The notes under the pieces: model-generated | The model's database searches: none | The model's input: only the letters and a program-made list of their open reading frames with translations | What the model was told of the DNA's origin: nothing | Source of the DNA: Myxococcales bacterium | GTDB lineage: Bacteria; Myxococcota_A; Polyangia; Haliangiales; Haliangiaceae | Direction of reading: 5' to 3' | Assembly (NCBI GenBank): GCA_016794525.1 | Contig: JAEUJY010000104.1 | Location: 1-32,808, forward strand | DNA length: 32,808 nucleotides | Made by a program: the position numbers and the translations under genes | In this document: positions 12,115 through 21,520 of the stretch, in pieces | Position numbering within the stretch: position 1 is the stretch's first letter | Layout: every line of letters starts with the position of its first letter

Positions 12115-13701
12115 TCACCGCCGGCGCCGCAGGCGATCGAGCAGCGGCCGGGTCTCGGCGATCCCGAGCGCGGTGGCGGCGATCGCGTAGACCAGCGCGC
12201 CGACGGCGACCGGGCCCAGCGCCACCAGCGCGCGCGCGCCGAGGCCAGCGTGGCCGGCGACGTCGTCGAGCCCGCGCTTGGCGCCCCACGCCGCCGCGCC
12301 CATGATCGCCGCCGCCAGCCCGACCCGCAGCAGGTGGCCGGCCAGCTCGCGGTGGGGCAGGCGGACGATCGCGCGGTGGATGCCGACGTACAGGATCGCC
12401 GCGTTGGCGATCGCCGCCACCGCGGTGCCCACCGCCAGCGCGCGGAAGCCGTACCGCAGGTGCAGCGAGGCGTTGATCGCCAGGTTGCCGGCGACGGCGG
12501 TCAGCGACGCGATCACCGCCAGCCGGGTGCGATCGGCCGCGTAGCACACCGGCGCCATCACCTTGACGGCGGCGTAGGCCGGCAGGCCGATCACGTACAG
12601 CTCGAGCGCGAGCGCGGTGGCCGAGGTGTCGCGCGGCGCGAACCGGCCGTGCTGGTAGATCAGGCGGATCACCGCGTCGGCGTCGACCACGAGGCCGACC
12701 ATCGCCGGCACGCACAGGAACGCCACCAGCCGCAGCCCGTCGGTGACGTGGCGGGCCAGCGCCGCGTCGTCGTGGCGGGTCACCGCGTCGGCGTAGCGGG
12801 TGGTCGACACCGTCGCGATCGCGACGCCGAACACGCCGATCGGCAGCTGCAGGAAGCGGAACGCGTAGGCCAGCCACGACACCGCGCCGGGATCCTCGGA
12901 CGCGAACGCGGTGTTGATGAAGACGTTCACCTGCACCGCCGCCGCCGAGATGATCGCCGGCGCCATGATCAGCGCGACCCGCCGCACCGCCGGATCGCGC
13001 AGCCGCAGATCGAGGCCCAGCCGCGGCCGCCAGCCGCTGCCGCGCAGGCTGCCAAGCTGCAGCCCGAGCTGGGCCAGCCCGGCGACGACGGTGCCCAGCG
13101 CCCAGCCGATCACGACGCCGCGCCCGGGCAGGCCCGACGCGTGCAGCCCGACGCCGATCGTGATCGCGACCAGGTTGAACGTCGCCGGCGACAGCGCCGG
13201 CGCGGCGAACTGCTCCTGGGCCTGCTGCATGCCCATCGCGATCGCGGTGAGGCTGGCGATCAGCAGGAACGGCAGCATCACCCGGGTCAGCGTGACGGTC
13301 AGGTCGACCTTGCCCGGCACCGCGTCGAAGTCGCCGACCATCGCCGACACCAGCCACGGCGCCAGCAGCATCGCCGCGCCGACCAGCAGGCCGACGACGA
13401 CGATCACGTTGCCGGCGACCCGGGCCGCGAGGCGATCGGCGGCGGCGCGGCCGCTCCCCTCCTGCGCGCCCCGGTGCAGCTCGCCGCGGAACGCCGGCAC
13501 GAACGCCTGCGACAGCGCTCCCTCGGCGAGCAGATCGCGCAGCAGGTTGGGCACGCGGAACGCGGCGATGTACGCGTCGGCCAGGGTCGACGCGCCGAGC
13601 ATCGCCGCGAACACCTGCTCGCGCACCAGCCCGAGCACGCGCGACAGGAGCGTCGCCAGCGACACCAGGCCGGCGACCTTGCCCAGCCGGCGCTCGCTCA
13701 T
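12115..13701 (-). CDS. murJ: MurJ lipid II flippase (MviN family)
   Basis: The protein has 528 residues with multiple hydrophobic segments throughout, normal for MurJ. The N-terminus LATLLSRVLGLVREQVFAAM and the downstream FRVPNLLRDLLAEGALSQAFVP are the family's hallmark sequences. MurJ moves lipid II, the peptidoglycan precursor, across the inner membrane. The ATG at 13701 overlaps the stop codon of the upstream HEAT-like gene as ATGA, implying translational coupling. A GAF histidine kinase gene follows after 17 bases. No other cell-wall gene is nearby. Confidence 0.95.
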   Translation of the reverse strand: MSERRLGKVAGLVSLATLLSRVLGLVREQVFAAMLGASTLADAYIAAFRVPNLLRDLLAEGALSQAFVPAFRGELHRGAQEGSGRAAADRLAARVAGNVIVVVGLLVGAAMLLAPWLVSAMVGDFDAVPGKVDLTVTLTRVMLPFLLIASLTAIAMGMQQAQEQFAAPALSPATFNLVAITIGVGLHASGLPGRGVVIGWALGTVVAGLAQLGLQLGSLRGSGWRPRLGLDLRLRDPAVRRVALIMAPAIISAAAVQVNVFINTAFASEDPGAVSWLAYAFRFLQLPIGVFGVAIATVSTTRYADAVTRHDDAALARHVTDGLRLVAFLCVPAMVGLVVDADAVIRLIYQHGRFAPRDTSATALALELYVIGLPAYAAVKVMAPVCYAADRTRLAVIASLTAVAGNLAINASLHLRYGFRALAVGTAVAAIANAAILYVGIHRAIVRLPHRELAGHLLRVGLAAAIMGAAAWGAKRGLDDVAGHAGLGARALVALGPVAVGALVYAIAATALGIAETRPLLDRLRRRR

Positions 13702-14609
13702 GGGGCGCGTCGACGCACCAGCGTCGCCAGCGGCACCCGCAGCGCCCGCGGCGCGCGGTGGCGCAGCGCGGCCAGCGCGCGCTGCGAGCGAGGATCGTCG
13801 TCGAGCGCGACGCAGCGGGCGGCGTCGAGCAGCGCGCCGGGGCGGCCGGCGGGCGCGGGCGCGATCGCGGCGCGCAGCGCGTCCTTGCCGGCGTCGTCGA
13901 GCGCGGCCAACCCGGCGGCGGGATCGCCGGCGCACAGCGCCTGCGCCGCGACCAGCCGGACGTCGACCACCGGATCGCCGGCGACCAGCGCGGCGATCGC
14001 GGCCCGCAGCTCGCCCGGCGCCGGGATCGGCGTCGCCTCGAGCGCGGCCAGCCGCACCTCGGGGTCGGCGTCGGCCAGGCCCGGCGCGACGATCGCCGCG
14101 ATCGCCGGCGGCGCGTCGGCGGTGGCGGCCCGGGCCGCGGTCAGCGCGACCGCGACGCCCAGCGCGTCGGCGCGGACGTCGCTCCAGCGATCGGCGCGCG
14201 CCGCCAGCACCGCCCACGCGGTCGCCGCGGCGGCCAGCGCGTCGTCGTCGAGGTCGTCGCGGATCGCGCGGTCGCCGTCGAGCGTGGCGGCGATCGCCCG
14301 GGCGGCCTGGGCGGCGGGCGCGGCGACGCTGCGATCCCACCCGCCGGCCACCTGCGCCAGCGCCGGCAGCGCCAGCGGCGCGTCGGGGTGGTGGGGCAGG
14401 GCGGTGATCGCCGCCAGCGCGCTCGCGCGATCGGCGCCGCCGGCCTCGACGAGCAGCGCGGCGATCGGCGCGGCGTCGGCGGCGCGCCGCAGCTCGGCCA
14501 GCTCGCCGGCGACGTACAGCGCGCGCCGCGTCGGCGGGGCGGCGGCGGCCGCGCCGATCAGGCCCAGCACCACGCAGACGGAGCCCGCGAACGCCGCGGA
14601 GACGCGCAT
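13698..14609 (-). CDS. Exported HEAT-repeat-like protein
   Basis: The protein has 303 residues. It begins with a Sec signal peptide (about 1-24, ending GAAAAA). The rest is very Ala-rich and helical, with repeats resembling HEAT units such as LADADPEVRLAALEATPI and VAGDPVVDVRLVAAQAL. Such alpha-solenoids normally bind proteins; no catalytic motif is visible. The ATG at 14609 is supported by the signal peptide and by a promoter-like TCGACA/TATCAG pair just upstream. It is the first gene of the operon with murJ and a GAF kinase, and is divergent from lexA. A role supporting envelope assembly is inferred only from the operon. Confidence 0.7.
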   Translation of the reverse strand: MRVSAAFAGSVCVVLGLIGAAAAAPPTRRALYVAGELAELRRAADAAPIAALLVEAGGADRASALAAITALPHHPDAPLALPALAQVAGGWDRSVAAPAAQAARAIAATLDGDRAIRDDLDDDALAAAATAWAVLAARADRWSDVRADALGVAVALTAARAATADAPPAIAAIVAPGLADADPEVRLAALEATPIPAPGELRAAIAALVAGDPVVDVRLVAAQALCAGDPAAGLAALDDAGKDALRAAIAPAPAGRPGALLDAARCVALDDDPRSQRALAALRHRAPRALRVPLATLVRRRAP

Positions 14610-14614
14610 GGCCA

Positions 14615-14644
14615 CTGATACCGCCGGGGGCGTGGCGGTGTCGA
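14615..14644 (-). promoter_or_regulatory. Promoter of the HEAT-murJ-kinase operon
   Basis: On the minus strand TCGACA (at 14639-14644) and TATCAG (at 14615-14620) are 18 nt apart. TATCAG ends 5 nt before the ATG at 14609, so the mRNA would be leaderless or nearly so. Confidence 0.5.
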
Positions 14645-14690
14645 TGGCCCGGGCGCCGACGACATCGCCGCACTTTGGTCGCCACAAAAA

Positions 14691-14719
14691 TTGACACGTG
14701 ATAGTGCGTTCAGTACGGT
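14691..14719 (+). promoter_or_regulatory. lexA promoter
   Basis: A consensus -35 TTGACA (14691-14696) is followed after 17 nt by TACGGT (14714-14719). Transcription would start near 14726, giving a leader of about 25 nt with a Shine-Dalgarno-like AAGGGGAG before lexA. The first GTTCAG operator lies within the spacer and abuts the -10; the second lies at the start site. Confidence 0.7.
14698..14714 (+). promoter_or_regulatory. LexA operator 1 (upstream)
   Basis: GTTCAG (14708-14713) is preceded by ten bases that fit eight of ten positions of the M. xanthus LexA consensus as I recall it (CTRHAMRYBYGTTCAGS). The final base is T rather than G or C. The site lies between the -35 and -10, so binding would block RNA polymerase. 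Confidence 0.6.
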
Positions 14720-14732
14720 CATTCCGTTCAGG
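14716..14732 (+). promoter_or_regulatory. LexA operator 2 (downstream)
   Basis: A second GTTCAG (14726-14731) with a G following and seven of ten matches in the upstream half. It is 18 nt from the first in direct orientation. Two operators suggest cooperative autorepression. Confidence 0.55.
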
Positions 14733-14750
14733 TACGGCAAGGGGAGCCAA

Positions 14751-15428
14751 ATGCACGATCAACTGACCGACCGCCAGCAGCAGATACTCGATTTCATTTC
14801 AGAATCGATCAACGGTCGGGGCTTTCCCCCCACCCTGCGCGAGATCGGCGAGCACTTCGGCATCAAGTCGACCAACGGGGTCAACGACCACCTGAAGGCG
14901 CTGGAGAAGAAGGGGTTCCTGCGGCGGGAGGACCTGAAGTCGCGGGCGATGCGCCCGGTCGCCATGGACAACGTGGTGTCCCTGGCCGAGCGCCGCCGGG
15001 CGATCGGCAACGTGTCGCTCCTGTCGGACGACGGCGACCTGTGCGAGGTGCCGATCCTGGGCAAGGTGGCCGCCGGCCAGCCGATCCTGGCGGTCGAGCA
15101 GGCCACCGACACGGTCAAGGTCGATCGCGTCCTGCTCGGCGGTCACCGCGAGGTGTTCGGCCTGCGCATCGTCGGCGAGTCGATGATCGACGACGGCATC
15201 TTCGACGGCGACTACGTCTTCGTGAAGAAGACCGCCGCGGCCCGCACCGGCGACATCGTCGTCGCGATGATCGAAGGCGAGGCGACGGTCAAGCGCTACT
15301 TCCCCGAGGGCGACCGCATCCGCTTCCAGCCGGCCAACGCCAACATGGCGCCGATCATCGTGCGCAAGGCCGAGTTCAAGTCGGTCGACATCATCGGGAT
15401 CGTGGTGGGCGTGTATCGAAAGCTGTAA
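14751..15428 (+). CDS. lexA: LexA SOS repressor and self-cleaving protease
   Basis: The protein has 225 residues. The winged-helix DNA-binding domain covers about 1-65 ([25 protein letters not shown], then [18 protein letters not shown]). The self-cleavage site is Ala108-Gly109 in VAAGQP, and the catalytic dyad is Ser144 (GESM) with Lys181 (ATVKRY). LexA represses DNA-damage genes until RecA filaments trigger its cleavage. The start is set by the Shine-Dalgarno-like AAGGGGAG. The gene has its own SOS-type promoter with two GTTCAG operators, so it should be autoregulated. The recognition-helix region reads STNGVNDHL, unlike the E. coli protein, consistent with a non-CTGT operator. The first codons include AT-rich choices (cga ttt-type contexts) unlike the rest of the window. 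Confidence 0.97.
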   Translation: MHDQLTDRQQQILDFISESINGRGFPPTLREIGEHFGIKSTNGVNDHLKALEKKGFLRREDLKSRAMRPVAMDNVVSLAERRRAIGNVSLLSDDGDLCEVPILGKVAAGQPILAVEQATDTVKVDRVLLGGHREVFGLRIVGESMIDDGIFDGDYVFVKKTAAARTGDIVVAMIEGEATVKRYFPEGDRIRFQPANANMAPIIVRKAEFKSVDIIGIVVGVYRKL

Positions 15429-15749
15429 TAGAGAGAGGGTCTTTCGAAAGACCCTCCCCCGGCATTCGCCGGGGCCCAGGTGGAGGCAGGTGGCTCACCA
15501 ACCTCCATGCGCCTTGGCCGGTTGACGGGGCGGTAGGCCCACCCGAAACGGCCCGGAGCGTTCAGCGCGAGTTGGGGGATGGCCCACGGACATGGGGCAA
15601 CGGATCGGGCGCGGGCGGGGTCCAAGGTTCGTGGCGGTCTATCCGGGCAAACGTCGCGAGATCACCTGCGGGTCGCACCCCGCAGGGCTGCTAGCGGCGG
15701 CAACTACGTCCTGTCCCCACGGGGGCCGGGCCGTGTCACACTGAGCGCC
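15429..15749. other. Hairpin-rich intergenic region, possible structured RNA
   Basis: This 321-base gap has no convincing coding frame. Besides the tandem hairpins it holds a nested stem-loop at 15473-15519 (GGCCCAGG with CCTTGGCC, TGGAGG with CCTCCA, GGTG with CACC) and a perfect 8-bp stem at 15665-15686 (CCTGCGGG with CCCGCAGG, 6-nt loop). I could not match it to RNase P RNA, tmRNA, SRP RNA or a known riboswitch. CACACT, 7 nt before the GTG at 15750, may be the -10 of the next gene. Confidence 0.5.
15435..15474. terminator. Tandem hairpins after lexA
   Basis: A perfect 22-base palindrome (GAGGGTCTTTC and its complement, 15435-15456) is followed directly by CCCCGGC-attc-GCCGGGG (15457-15474). 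Together they make a strong terminator candidate seven bases after lexA, although no U-tract follows. Confidence 0.65.
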
Positions 15750-17873
<2,124 letters not shown>

Positions 17874-17915
17874 CAGGTTGCCTTCGAAACGCCGCAGGCG
17901 TTCGAAGGCATCCTG
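17874..17915. terminator. Long bidirectional hairpin
   Basis: GCCTTCGAAACGCC (17880-17893) pairs with GGCGTTCGAAGGC (17897-17909) with one bulged A; outer CAGG/CCTG arms extend the stem. It begins directly after the TonB-like stop codon and serves the convergent pair of genes. Confidence 0.6.
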
Positions 17916-17916
17916 C

Positions 17917-17964
17917 CCCGTGCCCGTGCCCGTGCCCGTGCCCGTGCCCGTGCCCGTGCCCGTG
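17917..17964. repeat. Eight tandem CCCGTG hexamers
   Basis: Eight perfect copies of CCCGTG with no interruption, between two convergent genes and directly after a hairpin. It does not encode part of either gene. Such perfect short repeats can change copy number by slippage. Confidence 0.92.
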
Positions 17965-17998
17965 CCGTCGCTGCCCGTTCCTCTCCGCCAGCCCAGCG

Positions 17999-19033
17999 CT
18001 ACTGCCCCTGGTGCGCCGGCAGCGCGTACAGCTCGCACGGCTGCGTGTAGTGCAGCGTCGTGCCGTCGTCGACCGGCGTGCCGGGGTTGTTGCGGTGCAG
18101 GACGCCGCCGCCCCAGTTGAACTGGCCGTCGATGAACGCCAGCATCACGCACATCTCCTGATCGCCGACGCCCCAGCGCACCGTGCGGGTGCGATCGCTC
18201 TGGAACGTGCACGAGAAGCGCAGGCGATCGTAGCCGGTCAGATCGAACGCCGGCGTCAGCGCCTCGCCGGCCGGCTCGCCGATCGCGCTCATCGTCGAGA
18301 ACACCGTCGTGTCGCCGCTGGCGCGGTTGGCGACGATCTCGATCTTGCGGCCGAGGTCGTGGTAGTGCGGCAGCGCGTAGTAGACCTTCAGGTCGAGCGG
18401 CCCGCCGATGACCTCGGCGAACCGCTCGCCCAGCGGGCAGTCGACGGTGAACTCGGCGCGCCGGCCCGGCGGGATCTCGAGCGCCTCGTAGGTGAGCGAC
18501 AGCGCGGCCAGCCGGGTCGTGACGTCGGCGGCGGCGATCGGCGTCAGCGTCAGATCGAGCGGCGTGGTCAGCGGCTGATCGGAGGCGTTGAGCAGGTGGA
18601 CGCCGGCGACGACCTTGGCGTGGGGCGGGATGACGATCACCACGCCCGGCGGGAACGCCTGGGTCTCGTCGATCGCCTGGGTCGACTGCGCGAACAGGAC
18701 GCCGCCCATCGCCGCGGCGAGCGCCTCGTCGTAGCTGCGGCTGTCGCAGTCCCAGCTGCCGTCGGGGCCGGCGTACGAGGTCTCCGGCACCCAGAACCAG
18801 TTCGAGTGGTGGAAGCCGCTGCCGGTGGTCAGCGTCACCGCGTTGACGTAGAGCGGCTGGTCGTTGCCGAGCGTCCAGCTGACGCAGCGGTTGGTGACCT
18901 CCTCGCCGGCCGCCACGGTGTACGTGTCGATGCGCTTGGTCAGCGGCGCCGGCGCGCCCGCGGCGTCGGGCTCGAGGGCGGCGGGCGACGAGCAGGCGGC
19001 AGCAGCGACGACGGCGAGGGCCAGGCGCACCAT
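17999..19033 (-). CDS. Copper type II monooxygenase-like lipoprotein (PHM/DBH fold)
   Basis: The protein has 344 residues. The lipobox ends at Cys14 (AAAAC). The pattern of copper ligands of peptidylglycine/dopamine monooxygenases is visible in order. His75-His76 (GFHHSNWF) and His146 (AGVHLLN) fit the CuH site. His223 and His225 (PHYHDLG) with Met294 (GDQEMCVM) fit the CuM site. Cysteines at 50, 96, 199, 275, 295 and 333 suggest disulfides. Animal members hydroxylate C-H bonds using ascorbate and O2; bacterial relatives are mostly uncharacterised. The ATG at 19033 has TACCAT 6 nt upstream. The gene is divergent from the metallo-beta-lactamase operon with only 52 bases between starts. Enzymatic function is inferred from the ligand set and the substrate is unknown. 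Confidence 0.72.
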   Translation of the reverse strand: MVRLALAVVAAAACSSPAALEPDAAGAPAPLTKRIDTYTVAAGEEVTNRCVSWTLGNDQPLYVNAVTLTTGSGFHHSNWFWVPETSYAGPDGSWDCDSRSYDEALAAAMGGVLFAQSTQAIDETQAFPPGVVIVIPPHAKVVAGVHLLNASDQPLTTPLDLTLTPIAAADVTTRLAALSLTYEALEIPPGRRAEFTVDCPLGERFAEVIGGPLDLKVYYALPHYHDLGRKIEIVANRASGDTTVFSTMSAIGEPAGEALTPAFDLTGYDRLRFSCTFQSDRTRTVRWGVGDQEMCVMLAFIDGQFNWGGGVLHRNNPGTPVDDGTTLHYTQPCELYALPAHQGQ

Positions 19034-19039
19034 CGGGCG

Positions 19040-19045
19040 ATGGTA
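19040..19045 (-). promoter_or_regulatory. -10-like element of the copper protein gene
   Basis: TACCAT on the minus strand ends 6 nt before the ATG at 19033. It shares a 52-base gap with the divergent promoter at 19074. Confidence 0.5.
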
Positions 19046-19073
19046 ACGGCGCTGCCAGGCCGGCGCCATAGAG

Positions 19074-19079
19074 TAAACT
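19074..19079 (+). promoter_or_regulatory. -10-like element of the metallo-beta-lactamase operon
   Basis: TAAACT ends 6 nt before the ATG at 19086, with no Shine-Dalgarno. It predicts a leaderless operon mRNA. Confidence 0.55.
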
Positions 19080-19085
19080 GCGGCA

Positions 19086-20330
19086 ATGCCGTCGCTCCTC
19101 GCCTGGGCCGAGTCGCTGTGGACCGGCGCGGTGGCCACCGATCACGGGTCGATCCTCACCGGCGGCGTCGGGACGCCGATGACCGAGGTGGCACCCGGCG
19201 TGGCCTTCCTCGCCAACTTCGCCAACGTCATCGCCATCGACGGCGGCGCCGAGCTCGGGCTGGTCGACACCGGCAGCCCGATGACCGCGCCCCGGGTCTT
19301 CGACGAGGTCGGCCGCTGGCGCGCGGCGCCGGTGGTGGCCGCGATCTACACCCACGGCCACGTCGATCACGCGATGGGCATGGGCCCCTTCGACGCCGCC
19401 GCCGTGGCGGCCGGCCGGCCGCGGCCCCGGGTCTACGCCCACGAGGCGGTCGCGGCGCGCTTCGATCGCTACCGCCTGACCGCCGGCTGGAACGGCGCGA
19501 TCAACCGGCGGCAGTTCCGCATCCCCGGCCTGGCGTGGCCGACCGAGTACCGCTACCCCGACGTCACCTACCGCGGCCAGTGGAAGCTGGCGATCGGCGA
19601 GCAGAAGGCCGAGCTGCACCACGCGCTCGGCGAGACCGACGATCACACCTGGATCTGGCTGCCCGGGTCGCGGGTGCTGTGCACCGGCGATCTGTTCATC
19701 TGGGCCGCGCCCAACTGCGGCAACCCGCAGAAGGTCCAGCGCTACGTCCGCGAGTGGGCCGACGCGCTCGACGCGATGCGCGCGCTGGCGCCGGCGGTGC
19801 TCTTGCCCGGCCACGGCCCGCCGATCGTGGGCGAGGCGCGGGTGGCGCAGGCGCTGGGCGAGACCGCGACGCTCCTGCGCACGCTGCACGATCAGACCGT
19901 CGCGGCGATGAACCAGGGGCTGACCCTCGACGACGTGATCGCCGCCGTGACCGTGCCGCGCGAGCTGCTCGAGCGGCCGTACCTGCGCCCGGTCTACGAC
20001 GACCCCGCGTTCATCATCCGCAACGTCTGGCGGCGCTACGGCGGCTGGTGGGACGGCAACCCGGCGCACCTGCTGCCGCCGCGCGAGCGCGCGCTGGCCG
20101 CCGAGGTGACCAGCCTGGCCGGCGGCGCCGCGGCGCTGGCCGCGCGGGCCGAGGCGGTGGCCGACGCCGATCTGGCGCTGGCGTGCCAGCTGGCCGAGTG
20201 GGCGGCGGCGGCGGCGCCCGACGACGTCGGCGTGCGCAAGGTCCGCGCCGCGCTCTACCAGCGCCGCGCCGACAGCCAGCCCAGCCTGATGGCCAAGAGC
20301 ATCTTCACGGCGGCCAGCGAGGGCCGGTGA
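19086..20330 (+). CDS. Metallo-beta-lactamase-fold hydrolase, alkylsulfatase-like
   Basis: The protein has 414 residues. The zinc-binding signature THGHVDHA lies at 89-96, followed by ALGETDDHTW, TGDLF and PGHGPP motifs that complete the metallo-beta-lactamase fold. The C-terminal part contains GGWWDGNPAHLLPP at about 319-332, typical of the dimerisation region of SdsA1/BDS1-type alkylsulfatases. Those enzymes cleave sulfate esters of long-chain alcohols. No signal peptide is evident. It is the first gene of an operon with a membrane metallophosphoesterase and a phytase-like lipoprotein. The C-terminal SCP2-like domain of full-length alkylsulfatases seems to be absent, so the substrate may differ. 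Confidence 0.82.
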   Translation: MPSLLAWAESLWTGAVATDHGSILTGGVGTPMTEVAPGVAFLANFANVIAIDGGAELGLVDTGSPMTAPRVFDEVGRWRAAPVVAAIYTHGHVDHAMGMGPFDAAAVAAGRPRPRVYAHEAVAARFDRYRLTAGWNGAINRRQFRIPGLAWPTEYRYPDVTYRGQWKLAIGEQKAELHHALGETDDHTWIWLPGSRVLCTGDLFIWAAPNCGNPQKVQRYVREWADALDAMRALAPAVLLPGHGPPIVGEARVAQALGETATLLRTLHDQTVAAMNQGLTLDDVIAAVTVPRELLERPYLRPVYDDPAFIIRNVWRRYGGWWDGNPAHLLPPRERALAAEVTSLAGGAAALAARAEAVADADLALACQLAEWAAAAAPDDVGVRKVRAALYQRRADSQPSLMAKSIFTAASEGR

Positions 20331-21520
20331 CGCTGGGCCAGCTGGCGCCGATCGTCATCGGCAGCGCGGTGCAGGTCGGGTTCCATTATTTCCTGTGGCG
20401 GCGGCTGGTGCGCGATCCCGGCTGGTCGGCGCGGGCGCGGCGGGCGGCGACCGTCGCGATCGTGCTGCTCGGCGTGTCGACGCCGACGACGATCTGGCTC
20501 AACCGCGCCGACGTGGCGTGGATCGGGCCGACGCTGGGGTGGATCGCGTTCCCGTGGATGGCGCTGGTGGCGATCACCGTGTGCGTGCTGGCCGCGCTCG
20601 ATCTCGCGCGGCTGGCGTGGGCGGCGTGGCGGCGGATCGCGGCGCGTCGCGGCGGCGCGGCCGAGGCCCCGCCCGATCCGTCGCGGCGGCGGGCGCTGGC
20701 GCGGATGACGGGCGGCGCGGCGGTGGTGGCGTCGACCGCGACCGTCGCCGCCGGGCTGCGCACCGCGCTGGGCGACCCCGAGGTCACCACCGTCGAGGTC
20801 GCGATCCGTGGCCTCGAGCCGCGCTTCGACGGCTTCGCGATCGCGCAGCTCACCGATCTGCACGTCGGCATGACGATCGACCGCGACTACGTCGCGCGGG
20901 TGGTGGCGCAGGTCAACGCGATCGGCGCCGACGTCATCGCGGTGACCGGCGACATGGTCGACGGCACGGTCGCGGCGCTGGCCCACGACGTCGCGCCGCT
21001 CGGCGAGCTGCGCGCGGCCGACGGCGTGTACTTCGTGATCGGCAACCACGAGCTGTACGCCGGCGTCGAGCCGTGGCGACGCCACCTCGCGCAGCTCGGG
21101 CTCACGCCGCTGCGCAACCAGCACGTCGTGCTGCGCCGGGGCGACGCGGCGCTGGTGATCGCCGGCGTCGACGATCACACCGGCGGCAAGTTCGGCGCCG
21201 CCCACGCGCCGCGCTACGACGACGCGCTGGCCGGGCGCCCGGCCGACGCGCCGGTGGTGCTCTTGGCCCACCAGCCACGGCAGATCGTCCACGCGATCCG
21301 CCACGGCGTCGCGCTGCAGCTGTCGGGGCACACCCACGGTGGCCAGGTCTGGCCGTGGCACTTCGTCGTCGCGCTGCAGCAGGGCGGGCGCGTCGCCGGC
21401 CGCTACGACGAGGGCGGCACCGCGCTGTACGTGTGCCGGGGCGCCGGCTACTGGGGCCCGCCGGTGCGCGTCGGCGCGCCGCCGGAGATCGCGCGGATCG
21501 TGCTGCGGGCGGCGACGTGA
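20327..21520 (+). CDS. Membrane-anchored metallophosphoesterase (YaeI/YkuE type)
   Basis: The protein has 397 residues. About three hydrophobic segments occupy the first 100 residues. A second hydrophobic stretch with nearby arginines (SRRRALARMTGGAAVVASTATVAAG, about 121-145, partly quoted) precedes the catalytic domain. All calcineurin-like motifs are present: DLH near 177, GDMVDG near 207, GNHE near 239, HQP near 314 and GHTHGG near 334. Relatives act on phosphodiesters; some are linked to lipid substrates. The GTG at 20327 overlaps the previous stop as GTGA, so the genes are translationally coupled. Confidence 0.88.
   Translation: MTLGQLAPIVIGSAVQVGFHYFLWRRLVRDPGWSARARRAATVAIVLLGVSTPTTIWLNRADVAWIGPTLGWIAFPWMALVAITVCVLAALDLARLAWAAWRRIAARRGGAAEAPPDPSRRRALARMTGGAAVVASTATVAAGLRTALGDPEVTTVEVAIRGLEPRFDGFAIAQLTDLHVGMTIDRDYVARVVAQVNAIGADVIAVTGDMVDGTVAALAHDVAPLGELRAADGVYFVIGNHELYAGVEPWRRHLAQLGLTPLRNQHVVLRRGDAALVIAGVDDHTGGKFGAAHAPRYDDALAGRPADAPVVLLAHQPRQIVHAIRHGVALQLSGHTHGGQVWPWHFVVALQQGGRVAGRYDEGGTALYVCRGAGYWGPPVRVGAPPEIARIVLRAAT

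Noticed and set aside
13198-13240. Possible split or frameshifted murJ
   Set aside because: The reading frame is continuous from 13701 to 12115 with the expected length and helices throughout.
15550-15566. A third GTTCAG (15560-15565) as another LexA operator
   Set aside because: The ten bases before it match the operator pattern poorly and no promoter lies near it.
15475-15749. RNase P RNA, tmRNA or SRP RNA in the gap after lexA
   Set aside because: None of their conserved core sequences could be found; only generic hairpins are present.
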